From positions 2,131,826-2,195,825 of the forward strand of contig NZ_OZ024668.1 in NCBI RefSeq assembly GCF_902497775.2: DNA of 64,000 bases. Reading direction: 5' to 3'. The stretch comes from Pseudomonas fluorescens (GTDB lineage Bacteria > Pseudomonadota > Gammaproteobacteria > Pseudomonadales > Pseudomonadaceae). A program made the translations under genes and the position numbers. Numbering within the stretch: position 1 is the first letter of the stretch; every line of letters begins with the position of its first letter. Positions 53,068 through 60,699 of the stretch are shown here, piece by piece. The notes under the pieces are model-generated. The model was not told where the DNA came from. It ran no database searches and saw nothing but the letters and a program-made list of their open reading frames with translations.

Positions 53068-54893
53068 ATTCGCCAAGGCTCAGCAACAAAGTGCCGTACC
53101 TGATGCTTGCCCTGTGTGTCGCCCTGGCCGGTTGCGGCACCTCGGGCGTGCGCAAGGACGCCCAGGCCCTGATCGGTGAAGGGCAGTACGAGGCCGGGAT
53201 CGCCCAGCTCGAAGCAGCACTCAAGGAGCACCCGCGGGACACCGAACTGAACATCGCCTTGATCCAGGGCCGGCGCCAGGCGGTGGAAGCGCTGCTGACC
53301 CAGGCCGACAGCGACCGCAGCCGCCACGACTTCGGCGGTGCGCGCAGCGGCTACGGCCGCGTGCTGACCCTGGAACCGAACAACCGCCGCGCCCTGGACG
53401 CGGTGCGCCAGATCGAGCAGATGCGCAACCTCAGCGAGCGCATCGCCCTGGGCCAGGCGGCGCTGCGTGCCGGCGACCTGTTCGGCGCCGAGCGGCACAT
53501 GCGTGAAGTGCTCCTGCTCGACCCGCAGAACGAAGGCGGCCTGGCCCTGCGCAAGGACATCGAGCTGGTGCAAAGCCGCACCGCACAGCCCAACCCGCAA
53601 CTGCGCACCAAGCTCGAACGGCCGGTGACCCTGGAGTTTCGCGACGCCAACCTGAAGACCATCTTCGAGGTGCTGTCGCAGGTGGCGGGGCTGAACTTCA
53701 TCTTCGACAAGGACCTGCGCCCGGACATGAAGGCGACCATTTTCGTGCGCGACGTGCGCATCGAAGATGCCGTGGCCCTGCTGCTGGAGCAGAACCAGTT
53801 GCACCAGAAGGTGGTGAACGACAACACCCTGCTGATCTATCCGGACTCACCGCAGAAGACCAAGGACTATCAGGAGCTGGTGATGCGCACCTTCTACCTG
53901 ACCAGCATCGACTCCAACACCGCGTTGAACATGGTCAAGACCATGCTCAAGACCCGCGACGTGTTCGTCGACGAGCGCCTCAACACCCTGACCATGCGCG
54001 ACACCGCCGATGCCGTGCGCATGGCCGAAAAACTCTTGCAGTCCCAGGATCAGTCCAACCCGGAAGTGGTGCTGGAGGTGGAGGTGATGGAGGTGGCCCG
54101 TTCGCGCATTCTGGAGCTCGGCCTGCAGTGGCCCAACACCTTCGGCCTGCTCAATGCCGACGGCAACCCGGTGGGTACCCTCGACCAGCTACGCGGCATC
54201 AACTCCTCGCGCATCAGCATCGCCCCGGCGCCACAAGCCAAGATCAACGCTCAGGACAACGACATCAACACCCTGGCCAGCCCGGTGATCCGCGTCAGCA
54301 ACCGTGAGCAGGCGCGCATCCACATCGGCCAGCGGGTGCCGATCATCAGCGCCACCTCGGTGCCCTCGACCCAGGGCCCGGTGATCACTGAAAGCGTTAC
54401 CTACCTGGATGTCGGCCTCAAGCTTGAAGTCACCCCGGTGGTGCACCTGAACAACGAAGTGGCCATCAAGGTGGCCCTGGAAGTCAGCAACGCCAAGCCG
54501 CTGGAACCGACACGCCAGGGCACCATTCCGGTTCAGGTCGACACCCGCAACGCCCAGACCAGCCTGCGCCTGCACGACGGCGAAACCCAGGTGCTGGCGG
54601 GCCTGGTGCGCAACGACTCGGGCGCCAGCGGCAACAAGATCCCCGGCCTTGGTGACATTCCCGGCCTGGGCCGGCTGTTTGGCAGCAACCGCAACGACAA
54701 CAGCCAGTCGGAGCTGGTGCTGTCGATCACCCCGCGGATCATTCGCAACCTGCCGTACCAGAGCCCGTCGGACATGGAGTTTGCCACCGGCACCGAAACC
54801 AGCATGCAGATCCGCAATATCAACCTTAACCGCAGCGTCGAGGCGGAGGACGAACAGCCCATTGCTGCGGTGCCTACTGCGGCGAGGCCCTGA
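53064..54893 (+). CDS. Secretin lipoprotein with N-terminal TPR region (GspD/PilQ/MshL-like)
   Basis: A 609-residue outer-membrane secretin. The lipobox is VALAGC (Cys24). Residues about 30-165 form TPR-like repeats (QYEAGIAQLEAALKEHPRD), an N-domain follows (VTLEFRDANLKTIFEVLSQV), then a second one. The C-terminal secretin core includes VLEVEVMEVARSRILELGL, VGLKLEVTPVVH and the signature GNKIPGLGDIPGLGRLF. It should form the outer-membrane gate. The N-terminal TPRs are unlike classical GspD; being a lipoprotein it may need no separate pilotin. Confidence 0.88.
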   Translation: MNSPRLSNKVPYLMLALCVALAGCGTSGVRKDAQALIGEGQYEAGIAQLEAALKEHPRDTELNIALIQGRRQAVEALLTQADSDRSRHDFGGARSGYGRVLTLEPNNRRALDAVRQIEQMRNLSERIALGQAALRAGDLFGAERHMREVLLLDPQNEGGLALRKDIELVQSRTAQPNPQLRTKLERPVTLEFRDANLKTIFEVLSQVAGLNFIFDKDLRPDMKATIFVRDVRIEDAVALLLEQNQLHQKVVNDNTLLIYPDSPQKTKDYQELVMRTFYLTSIDSNTALNMVKTMLKTRDVFVDERLNTLTMRDTADAVRMAEKLLQSQDQSNPEVVLEVEVMEVARSRILELGLQWPNTFGLLNADGNPVGTLDQLRGINSSRISIAPAPQAKINAQDNDINTLASPVIRVSNREQARIHIGQRVPIISATSVPSTQGPVITESVTYLDVGLKLEVTPVVHLNNEVAIKVALEVSNAKPLEPTRQGTIPVQVDTRNAQTSLRLHDGETQVLAGLVRNDSGASGNKIPGLGDIPGLGRLFGSNRNDNSQSELVLSITPRIIRNLPYQSPSDMEFATGTETSMQIRNINLNRSVEAEDEQPIAAVPTAARP

Positions 54894-54896
54894 ATC

Positions 54897-55373
54897 ATGA
54901 AACGGCCGATGGCAGGTTTCAGCCTGATTGAAGTGATGCTGACCCTGGCGCTGCTTGGACTGCTGGCCTCGATTGCCGCACCGCTGACTGAAACCCTGGT
55001 GCGGCGCAGCAAGGAGCAGGAGTTGCGCACGGCGCTGTACCAGTTGCGCGATGCCATCGACGCCTACAAGCGCGCCTTCGACGCCGGCTATATCGAGAAG
55101 TCCCTCGATGCCAGCGGCTATCCGCCGAACCTGCAGGTCCTGGTCGATGGCGTGCGCGATGTGCGCAGTGCCAAGGGCGCCAGGTTCTACTTCCTGCGGC
55201 GCATTCCCCAGGACCCGCTGCTGGCGGCGCGCAAGGACGCAGAGCAGGGCGGTTGGGGCCTGCGTGCCTACGACAGTTCGGCGCAGAACCCGCGCGACGG
55301 CGAGGATGTTTTCGATGTGTATTCCCGGGCCCGTGGCAAGGGCCTTAACGGCATCGCCTACGGGCAATGGTGA
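54897..55373 (+). CDS. Pseudopilin, GspG-like, first of three
   Basis: A 158-residue prepilin-like protein. The cleavage site is PMAG|FSLIEVMLTLALLG with Glu at +5. The body has YQLRDAIDAYKRAFDAG and GYPPNLQVLVDGV, and ends with PQDPLL and YDVYSRARG-like segments seen in GspG/PulG pseudopilins. It lies 3 bp after the secretin gene. It is a second GspG-like subunit besides the one at 35528-35950. Confidence 0.85.
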   Translation: MKRPMAGFSLIEVMLTLALLGLLASIAAPLTETLVRRSKEQELRTALYQLRDAIDAYKRAFDAGYIEKSLDASGYPPNLQVLVDGVRDVRSAKGARFYFLRRIPQDPLLAARKDAEQGGWGLRAYDSSAQNPRDGEDVFDVYSRARGKGLNGIAYGQW

Positions 55374-55378
55374 GCAGT

Positions 55379-55753
55379 ATGAAACGCAGCCAGGGCTTTA
55401 CCTTGATCGAGTTGCTGGTGGTGATGGCGATCATCGCCACCCTGATGACCATCGCCATGCCGCGCTACTTCAACAGCCTCGAGACCTCGCGCGAGGCCAC
55501 CCTGCGCCAGAGCCTGGCGGTGATGCGCGAGGCGCTGGACCACTTTTATGGCGACACCGGCCGCTACCCCGAGTCGCTTGAGCAATTGGTGGAGCAGCGT
55601 TACCTGCGCGGCGCCCCGCTGGACCCGATCACCGAGCGCCGCGACCTCTGGCAGGTGGTGGCGCCGCCTGAAGGCGTCGCCGGTGCCGTCGCCGACATCA
55701 AGAGCGGTTCAACCGGGAGGGCGCGTGATGGCAGCCTTTATGCCGAGTGGTAA
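55379..55753 (+). CDS. Pseudopilin, second of three
   Basis: Preferred start 55379 (MKRSQGFTLIELLV) with GGTGAG just upstream; an ATG at 55367 would overlap the previous stop. The 124 residues contain the prepilin site SQG|FTLIELLVVMAIIA with Glu +5, then MREALDHFYGDTGRYPESLEQLVEQ and PLDPITERRDLWQ, again GspG/PulG-like. Overlaps the third pseudopilin gene by 26 bp. Confidence 0.85.
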   Translation: MKRSQGFTLIELLVVMAIIATLMTIAMPRYFNSLETSREATLRQSLAVMREALDHFYGDTGRYPESLEQLVEQRYLRGAPLDPITERRDLWQVVAPPEGVAGAVADIKSGSTGRARDGSLYAEW

Positions 55754-56258
55754 TTCCGGACAGGCAGGCTTCACCTACTTGGGCGTGCTTCTGCTGATCG
55801 CCGTCACCGGCATGGCCCTGGCGGCCACCGGCACGCTGTGGTCGACCGTCGCCCAGCGCGAGCGCGAACGCGAGCTGCTGTGGGTCGGCGGCCAGTATGC
55901 CCAGGCCCTGCGCAGCTACTTTCGTAGCTCGCCGGGCCTGGCCCAGTATCCGCAGAGCCTTGATGAACTGCTCGAAGATGCCCGCTATCCCAACCCGAAA
56001 CGTCACCTGCGCAAGCTGTACCCGGACCCGATTACCGGCAGCGACGACTGGGGCCTGCTGCGCTCGATCGACGGGCGCATCACTGGCGTCTACAGCCGCT
56101 GCGAGGCGATGCCGTTAAAGCGCACCGGCTTTGCCGCGCAGTGGTCGGAGTTCGAGGGCCTGGAGCACTACAGCGACTGGCAGTTCGTCGCCGAAAAGGC
56201 CTTCGCCCAGACCGCTGCCGGGGCGCGCAAGGGCCTGGCCCAGGGAGCCGGACAATGA
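55728..56258 (+). CDS. Pseudopilin-like protein lacking Glu+5, third of three
   Basis: From ATG 55728, with GGGAGG upstream, the protein has 176 residues. The N-terminus GQAG|FTYLGVLLLIAVTGMAL looks like a prepilin leader, but the residue at +5 is Gly instead of Glu. In T2SS only the tip pseudopilin GspK lacks that Glu, so this may be the tip subunit; it is shorter than GspK and has RYPNPKRHLRKLYPDPITGSDDWG like other PulG-type proteins. It overlaps csgE by ATGA. Confidence 0.75.
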   Translation: MAAFMPSGNSGQAGFTYLGVLLLIAVTGMALAATGTLWSTVAQRERERELLWVGGQYAQALRSYFRSSPGLAQYPQSLDELLEDARYPNPKRHLRKLYPDPITGSDDWGLLRSIDGRITGVYSRCEAMPLKRTGFAAQWSEFEGLEHYSDWQFVAEKAFAQTAAGARKGLAQGAGQ

Positions 56259-56647
56259 ACCGCCTCAGTGCATTGGCCCTGGCCCTGGTGTTGCTGGCGG
56301 GCACCGCCCGGGGCGGCGCCGAGGACGAGATGATGGGCTTTATCGTCGACAACACCATCTCGCACATCGGCCACGACTTCTATTACAGCTTCGCCGAGCG
56401 GCTGCGTGCCACCAGTCGCCTGGACTTCAACCTGGTGGTACGCGAACGACCCGACCCGCGTTGGGGCAGCCTGGTGACGGTCGAGTACGAACAACGCGTG
56501 CTGTACCGGCGCTTTCTGCCACCCAACACAACTGAGCTGAAGGACGCCGCCTACGAGGCAGCGGACCTGGTCAAGGCGCAGATCATCCAGCGCAAGCTGC
56601 AGATGCTGCTGCAGGACACCACTGATCTGGAGAGGGACGAGCTATGA
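56255..56647 (+). CDS. csgE: Curli assembly protein CsgE
   Basis: A 130-residue periplasmic protein with signal peptide ending near TARGG. The motifs SHIGHDFYYSFAERL, RERPDPRWGSLVTV and C-terminal DTTDLERDEL align by eye with E. coli CsgE (IGHDFY, RWGS, LAHDEF). CsgE caps the CsgG channel and brings substrates to it. Here the gene overlaps a pseudopilin gene on one side and csgF on the other, so it is part of the secretion operon and not of a curli operon. Confidence 0.93.
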   Translation: MNRLSALALALVLLAGTARGGAEDEMMGFIVDNTISHIGHDFYYSFAERLRATSRLDFNLVVRERPDPRWGSLVTVEYEQRVLYRRFLPPNTTELKDAAYEAADLVKAQIIQRKLQMLLQDTTDLERDEL

Positions 56648-57063
56648 ACAACAACAAAACCTGCAGCCTGGCCTCCCTGGTACTGCTGGCGGCCCTCGCC
56701 AGTGCGGCCAGCGCCACGGAACTGGTCTACACCCCGGTCAACCCGGCGTTTGGCGGAAACCCGCTGAACGGCACCTGGCTGCTCAACAATGCCCAGGCGC
56801 AGAACGATCATGAAGACCCGGCCATCAAGGACCGCGCCTCGGCCTTTGCCAGCACCTCGACGCTGGAGCGCTTCACCAGCCAGCTGGAGTCGCGCCTGCT
56901 CTCGCAACTGCTGACCAACATCAACAACGGCAATACCGGCAGCCTGCAGACCGACGCCTTCATCATCAACGTCATCGACGACTCAGGGGCCCTGAGCATT
57001 CAGGTGACCGACCGGGTTACCGGGGAAATCTCGGAAATTCAGGTCAACGGCCTGAACCCTTGA
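56644..57063 (+). CDS. csgF: Curli assembly protein CsgF
   Basis: A 139-residue exported protein. After the signal peptide, ELVYTPVNPAFGGNPLNGTW and LLNNAQAQN is the highly conserved CsgF N-terminus that inserts into the CsgG pore, and the end SIQVTDRVTGEISEIQVNGL also matches. CsgF anchors the curli nucleator at the surface in E. coli. No nucleator CsgB is present in the window. Confidence 0.93.
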   Translation: MNNNKTCSLASLVLLAALASAASATELVYTPVNPAFGGNPLNGTWLLNNAQAQNDHEDPAIKDRASAFASTSTLERFTSQLESRLLSQLLTNINNGNTGSLQTDAFIINVIDDSGALSIQVTDRVTGEISEIQVNGLNP

Positions 57064-57092
57064 AGGGCACAGGACAACGGGGAGAAACAGCC

Positions 57093-57938
57093 ATGAAACA
57101 ATTTCTGAGCACACTGCTGATCCTGGCCGCCTTGCAAGGCTGCAGCCTGCGCGAGCCGATGTCGGCTGAACAGGACAGCGAGAGCCCGACCCTGACGCCG
57201 CGCGCCTCGACCTACTACGACCTGCTCAACATGCCGCGGCCCAAAGGCCGGCTGATGGCGGTGGTGTATGGTTTTCGCGACCAGACCGGGCAATACAAGC
57301 CGACCCCGGCCAGCTCGTTTTCCACCAGCGTCACCCAGGGCGCGGCGAGCATGCTGATGGATGCGCTGTCGGCCAGTGGCTGGTTCGTGGTGCTTGAGCG
57401 CGAAGGGCTGCAGAACCTGCTGACCGAACGCAAGATCATCCGCGCCTCGCAGAAAAAACCTGACACCCCGCTGAACATCCAGGGTGAACTGCCGCCGCTG
57501 CAGGCCGCCAACCTGATGCTCGAAGGCGGCATCATCGCCTACGACACCAACGTGCGCAGCGGCGGCGAGGGCGCGCGCTACCTGGGCATCGACCTGTCGC
57601 GCGAGTACCGGGTCGACCAGGTTTCGGTCAACCTGCGGGCGGTGGACGTGCGCAGCGGCCAGGTGCTGGCCAACGTCATGACCAGCAAGACCATCTACTC
57701 GGTCGGGCGCAGCGCCGGGGTGTTCAAGTTCATTGAGTTCAAGAAGCTGCTGGAAGCCGAGGTCGGCTACACCACCAACGAGCCGGCGCAGCTGTGCGTA
57801 TTGTCGGCGATCGAAGCAGCGGTGGGGCACTTGCTGGCCCAGGGCATTGAACGGCGCCTGTGGCAGGTGGCAGGAGATGGCGCCGGGGACAAGGCGGTGC
57901 TGGATAAATACCTGAGCCAGTATCAGAGCCCTGAGTGA
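57093..57938 (+). CDS. csgG: Curli secretion channel lipoprotein CsgG
   Basis: The start at 57093 (MKQFLSTLLILAALQGC) follows GGGGAGA and gives a 281-residue lipoprotein (lipobox LQGC, Cys17). Matches to CsgG include VYGFRDQTGQYKP, SFSTSVTQGAASMLMDAL, WFVVLEREGLQNLLTERKII and RAVDVRSGQVLANVMTSKTIYS. CsgG forms the nonameric outer-membrane channel that exports unfolded curli subunits. As last gene of the T2SS-like operon without csgA or csgB its substrate is unknown. Confidence 0.95.
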   Translation: MKQFLSTLLILAALQGCSLREPMSAEQDSESPTLTPRASTYYDLLNMPRPKGRLMAVVYGFRDQTGQYKPTPASSFSTSVTQGAASMLMDALSASGWFVVLEREGLQNLLTERKIIRASQKKPDTPLNIQGELPPLQAANLMLEGGIIAYDTNVRSGGEGARYLGIDLSREYRVDQVSVNLRAVDVRSGQVLANVMTSKTIYSVGRSAGVFKFIEFKKLLEAEVGYTTNEPAQLCVLSAIEAAVGHLLAQGIERRLWQVAGDGAGDKAVLDKYLSQYQSPE

Positions 57939-57943
57939 GTGTG

Positions 57944-58189
57944 TCAGTGGGTGGGGCAGCCCTGTTCCTTGACGATCCGCTGGGTCGAGGCCGGGTTGTT
58001 GACCAGCTTGGCCGCTGAGCGGGCCGGTCGCTTGACCAGTTCACCGCCGCAATTGGGGCACTGGCCCTTGAGCTGACGCGCGTTGCAGTCACGGCAAAAG
58101 GTACATTCGAACGAGCAGATCAACGCATCCGGGCTATCACCGGGCAGGTCAGTGCCGCAGCATTCACAGTTCGGGCGCAGTTCGAGCAT
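57944..58189 (-). CDS. DUF1272 small zinc-ribbon-like protein
   Basis: The start at 58189 (MLELRPNCECCG) gives 81 residues. Cysteine pairs C-x-C-C, C-x3-C-x2-C-x2-C and C-x2-C (QCPNCGGEL) fit DUF1272, a presumed metal-binding family without known function. The basic C-terminal tail is poorly conserved. It is convergent with csgG, 5 bp from its stop. Confidence 0.88.
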   Translation of the reverse strand: MLELRPNCECCGTDLPGDSPDALICSFECTFCRDCNARQLKGQCPNCGGELVKRPARSAAKLVNNPASTQRIVKEQGCPTH

Positions 58190-58232
58190 GGTCAGGTCCT
58201 CGCAGGCGGATCGGAATCGACAGTGTATACGC

Positions 58233-58979
58233 TCAGGGCCGATACAGGTGGGCATGGCCTGCGCGGTACAGCGCCGATTCGCTGAACGTATCGTTACCCA
58301 GCACCCGGCCTACCAGAATCAGCGCGGTACGACGAAAATCCTTGGCCGCTGCCAGCTCGACAATCGTCTCCAGGGTGCCCAGCACCCAGTCCTGATCCGG
58401 CCAGGTCGCCCGGTGCACCACGGCGATCGGGCAGTCAGCGCCATAGTGCGGGCGCAGTTCTTCGACGATCTTGGCCAGGTGCTTGACCCCCAGGTGCACC
58501 GCCAGGGTGGTCTGGTGGCGGGCAAGATCGGCCAGTTGCTCGCCGGCCGGCATCGGTGACTTGTCGGCGTAACGGGTGAGGATCACGCTCTGGGCGATGT
58601 CCGGCAGGGTCAGCTCGCAGCCGAGCAGGGCGGCACTGGCCGCTGCTGCGGTAACGCCGGGGACGATCTCGTAGGGAATACCCAGCTCGCGCAGGTAGCG
58701 GATCTGCTCGCCGATGGCGCCGTACAGGCTCGGGTCGCCACTGTGCACCCGGGCCACGTCCTGGCCGTTGGCGTGAGCGGTCGTGATCGCCTCGATGATC
58801 TGCGCCAGGTGCAGTTCGGCGCTGTTAATGACGGTCTCGGCGCAATGACCTTCCAGCACTGCGGCCGGGACCAGTGAGCCGGCGTAGATGATCACCGGGC
58901 AGCGATGGACCAGGCGCTGGCCCTTGACGGTGATCAGCTCCGGATCGCCGGGGCCGGCGCCGATGAAATAGACGGTCAT
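58233..58979 (-). CDS. cobM: Precorrin-4 C11-methyltransferase
   Basis: The start at 58979 (MTVYFIGAGPGDPELITVKG) gives 248 residues. GAGPGDPELIT is the SAM-binding loop of the tetrapyrrole methylase family, followed by YAGSLV, VHSGDPSLYGAIGEQ and YEIVPGVTAAAASAA. YAGSLVP and the DPSLYGA form are typical of CobM/CbiF. It methylates precorrin-4 at C11 in the aerobic cobalamin pathway. It follows cobE by 28 bp in the riboswitch-controlled minus-strand operon. Confidence 0.92.
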   Translation of the reverse strand: MTVYFIGAGPGDPELITVKGQRLVHRCPVIIYAGSLVPAAVLEGHCAETVINSAELHLAQIIEAITTAHANGQDVARVHSGDPSLYGAIGEQIRYLRELGIPYEIVPGVTAAAASAALLGCELTLPDIAQSVILTRYADKSPMPAGEQLADLARHQTTLAVHLGVKHLAKIVEELRPHYGADCPIAVVHRATWPDQDWVLGTLETIVELAAAKDFRRTALILVGRVLGNDTFSESALYRAGHAHLYRP

Positions 58980-59007
58980 GGGAGGGTCCTTATAGGGAAA
59001 GTGCAGA

Positions 59008-59409
59008 TTATCGGTGAAAAGCGGCGGCGCAGGCCAATGCCAGGCTGGCGTCGGCCTGCAGGGTGCGGGGGACCAGCACGCGGGCTGGGCCGCACAACTG
59101 CTCGGCCAGGGCCAGGGCGGCGCTCTCGGCCACGCCAAAGCAGCCGCTGTGCTGGTAAGCCACGGCAGAGCGATGGGTCAAGCGTGCTTCGAAGGCGCCA
59201 AGCTGCGCGGCACTGAAAAACAGCAGCGGCACGCTGAGGCGTCGGGCCAATTCATGCAAGCCGGGTTCGTCGTGCTTGAGGTCGATGCTGGCAAGGCCCA
59301 TGACCGCGCCGGGCGGCAGGTCATGGGCGAGCAGGGTGCGTGTGAGCAGGTCGCTCAAGGCATCGGCCGGGCAGCCGCGACGGCAACCCAGGCCGAGGTA
59401 CACCTGCAT
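59008..59409 (-). CDS. cobE: Cobalamin biosynthesis protein CobE (CbiG C-terminal-like)
   Basis: A 133-residue protein. YLGLGCRRGCPADAL at the N-terminus and ASIDLKHDEPGLHELA are conserved in CobE and in the C-terminal domain of CbiG; TYQHSGCFGVAESAAL-like sequence (AYQHSGCFGVAE) follows. Its exact biochemical role in aerobic cobalamin synthesis is not settled. It lies between cbtA (3-bp gap) and cobM. Confidence 0.9.
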   Translation of the reverse strand: MQVYLGLGCRRGCPADALSDLLTRTLLAHDLPPGAVMGLASIDLKHDEPGLHELARRLSVPLLFFSAAQLGAFEARLTHRSAVAYQHSGCFGVAESAALALAEQLCGPARVLVPRTLQADASLALACAAAFHR

Positions 59410-59412
59410 CGC

Positions 59413-60105
59413 TCAGGCCTGGCTTGAACGGCGGTACAGCCAGGCGCTGATCAGGCCCAGGGCCAGCCAGAACGCGGCGTTGGTCAGCAGCGAAGCGACC
59501 TTGAACTCGGCCTCCAGGGCTTCTGGGGCGAGCATCTGGTGGACTTCAGGCTGCGGCGCGCCAATCACATGGGGCACTACCAGCAGTACTGCGCCGACTA
59601 TCTTCAGCAGCCAGTTGTGGGCGAATACGATCAAGGCCAGGCCCACGGCGGTAGCGGCAGCGGTGCCGACCCACCAGACTTGGCGCTGGGCCAGGTCGGC
59701 GGCGGCAGTACCCGGCAGCTCCGGCGCCAAGCCCAGGGTCGGCGCCAGGCAGAACACGGCAAAGCCGCCCAGGCCCCAGAGTGCGCCACTGATCACGGTC
59801 TTCGGTGCGCGCAGGGTATAGAGCGCGGCGAGGATCAGGGCGAAACCGACCGCCACCACCAGGTTGCCGCCAGTGGTCGACAGCACGCGCTGCCAGCCAT
59901 CTTCCGGCGACCAGGCTTCGCTGTCGTGGTGATGCTCGGCGGTACCGGCGGCATGTTCATGGGGCGCTTCGACCGCAGGCGCGGCGCTTTCATAGGTTTC
60001 CGCCTGGAGAATCAGCGGCGCGACCCAGAAGCTTTGCAGCAGGGTCAGCAGCAGGGCGGCCAGCAGGCCGGTAAAGCCTGCGGTACTGGCAATACGCTTG
60101 ATCAT
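59413..60105 (-). CDS. cbtA: Cobalt transporter subunit CbtA
   Basis: Starting at 60105 (MIKRIASTAGFTGLLAALLL) the protein has 230 residues with about five to six membrane helices. A periplasmic loop carries a His/Glu cluster (EAPHEHAAGTAEHHHDSEAW), a likely metal-collecting site. LWGLGGFAVFCLAPTLGLAPELPG is the CbtA signature. With CbtB it forms a predicted cobalt importer, a family known almost only behind cobalamin riboswitches, as here. Confidence 0.92.
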   Translation of the reverse strand: MIKRIASTAGFTGLLAALLLTLLQSFWVAPLILQAETYESAAPAVEAPHEHAAGTAEHHHDSEAWSPEDGWQRVLSTTGGNLVVAVGFALILAALYTLRAPKTVISGALWGLGGFAVFCLAPTLGLAPELPGTAAADLAQRQVWWVGTAAATAVGLALIVFAHNWLLKIVGAVLLVVPHVIGAPQPEVHQMLAPEALEAEFKVASLLTNAAFWLALGLISAWLYRRSSQA

Positions 60106-60116
60106 CGGGGCAGCAC

Positions 60117-60302
60117 TCAGTGGCAAGGAAAGGCGGCGCTGTGGCGGGTATCGTGGGCAGCGTTGTGCACCGCTTCGATGTGCGAGAAACCGGCGAAGTA
60201 CACCAGGCACAGGCCCAGCAGCGAGGCACCGACAGCAACCAGCAGGCGCTGGCTAAGGCTTGAAGGGGTAACGGCTTCGTTAATGGCGGTACTGGTACGC
60301 AT
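60117..60302 (-). CDS. cbtB: Cobalt transporter subunit CbtB
   Basis: A 61-residue single-span protein (MRTSTAINEAVTPSS start at 60302) with a helix near 19-39 and C-terminal HNAAHDTRHSAAFPCH. The histidine-rich tail is the metal-binding hallmark of CbtB. It is the first gene behind the minus-strand cobalamin riboswitch and lies 11 bp before cbtA. Confidence 0.92.
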   Translation of the reverse strand: MRTSTAINEAVTPSSLSQRLLVAVGASLLGLCLVYFAGFSHIEAVHNAAHDTRHSAAFPCH

Positions 60303-60411
60303 GGCGCTTTCCTCTTGGTGTTGTCGGCAACAGGCAAGCGCGGCAAACCCCTGCACGAGGTTCGCCCAGGGGTTGTAACAGCGCCCGCCCACCGCGGGTT
60401 TGTTCAGTCAA

Positions 60412-60612
60412 GCGTCGGGCCGGTCTCCGGGCTGGTGAGGGTTGGCCGCCGGCCACACCACAGGCGTCACCTTCCCATGCCAGACAGCGGGCACAGTGGT
60501 TCTGACGCTTTTCTCACTTACCGTTGCGGGGGCAGCACCGGACTTGTCGTACACCTTATAAAGAAGCGTATGACGCACCGGTTTCCCAGTTTCACCCTCA
60601 AGGGGCACCCAA
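60412..60612 (-). ncRNA. Cobalamin riboswitch controlling cbtBA-cobE-cobM
   Basis: On the minus strand the order is GGTGCCCCTTGAGGGTGAAA, GGGAAACCGGTGC, GCTGCCCCCGCAACGGTAA, CACTGTG, GGGAAGGTGACG and the B12-box-like CAGCCCGGAGACCGGCC. Spacing and order match the cobalamin riboswitch class. About 110 nt separate it from cbtB, containing GCGGGCGGGCGC-rich sequence that could form the expression platform. Confidence 0.95.
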
Positions 60613-60624
60613 ACGAATGGCGTT

Positions 60625-60653
60625 AGCAAATCACGGGCGCGGGCAGGCGTCAA
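60625..60653 (-). promoter_or_regulatory. Candidate promoter for the minus-strand cobalamin riboswitch
   Basis: On the minus strand TTGACG (60648-60653), 17 bp, TTTGCT (60625-60630). The -35 is good and the -10 weak. The expected start is just before the riboswitch. Confidence 0.4.
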
Positions 60654-60665
60654 TCGTGACAGCAG

Positions 60666-60694
60666 TTGACCGCTCACCGGGCACTGCGTAGCCT
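60666..60694 (+). promoter_or_regulatory. Candidate promoter for the plus-strand cobalamin riboswitch
   Basis: TTGACC (60666-60671), a 17-bp spacer and TAGCCT (60689-60694). The expected start near 60701 coincides with the 5' end of the riboswitch. Confidence 0.5.
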
Positions 60695-60699
60695 AGCCG

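Noticed and set aside
54897..55753. The two GspG-like pseudopilins as type IV pilin structural genes
   Set aside because: Bodies are GspG/PulG-like (YPxxLxxLV, PxDP motifs), no pilin disulfide region is seen, and they sit with secretin and csg genes, not with PilA/PilT-type partners.
60408..60677. Small minus-strand open frame upstream of cbtB
   Set aside because: It lies within the cobalamin riboswitch, whose conserved blocks explain the sequence.
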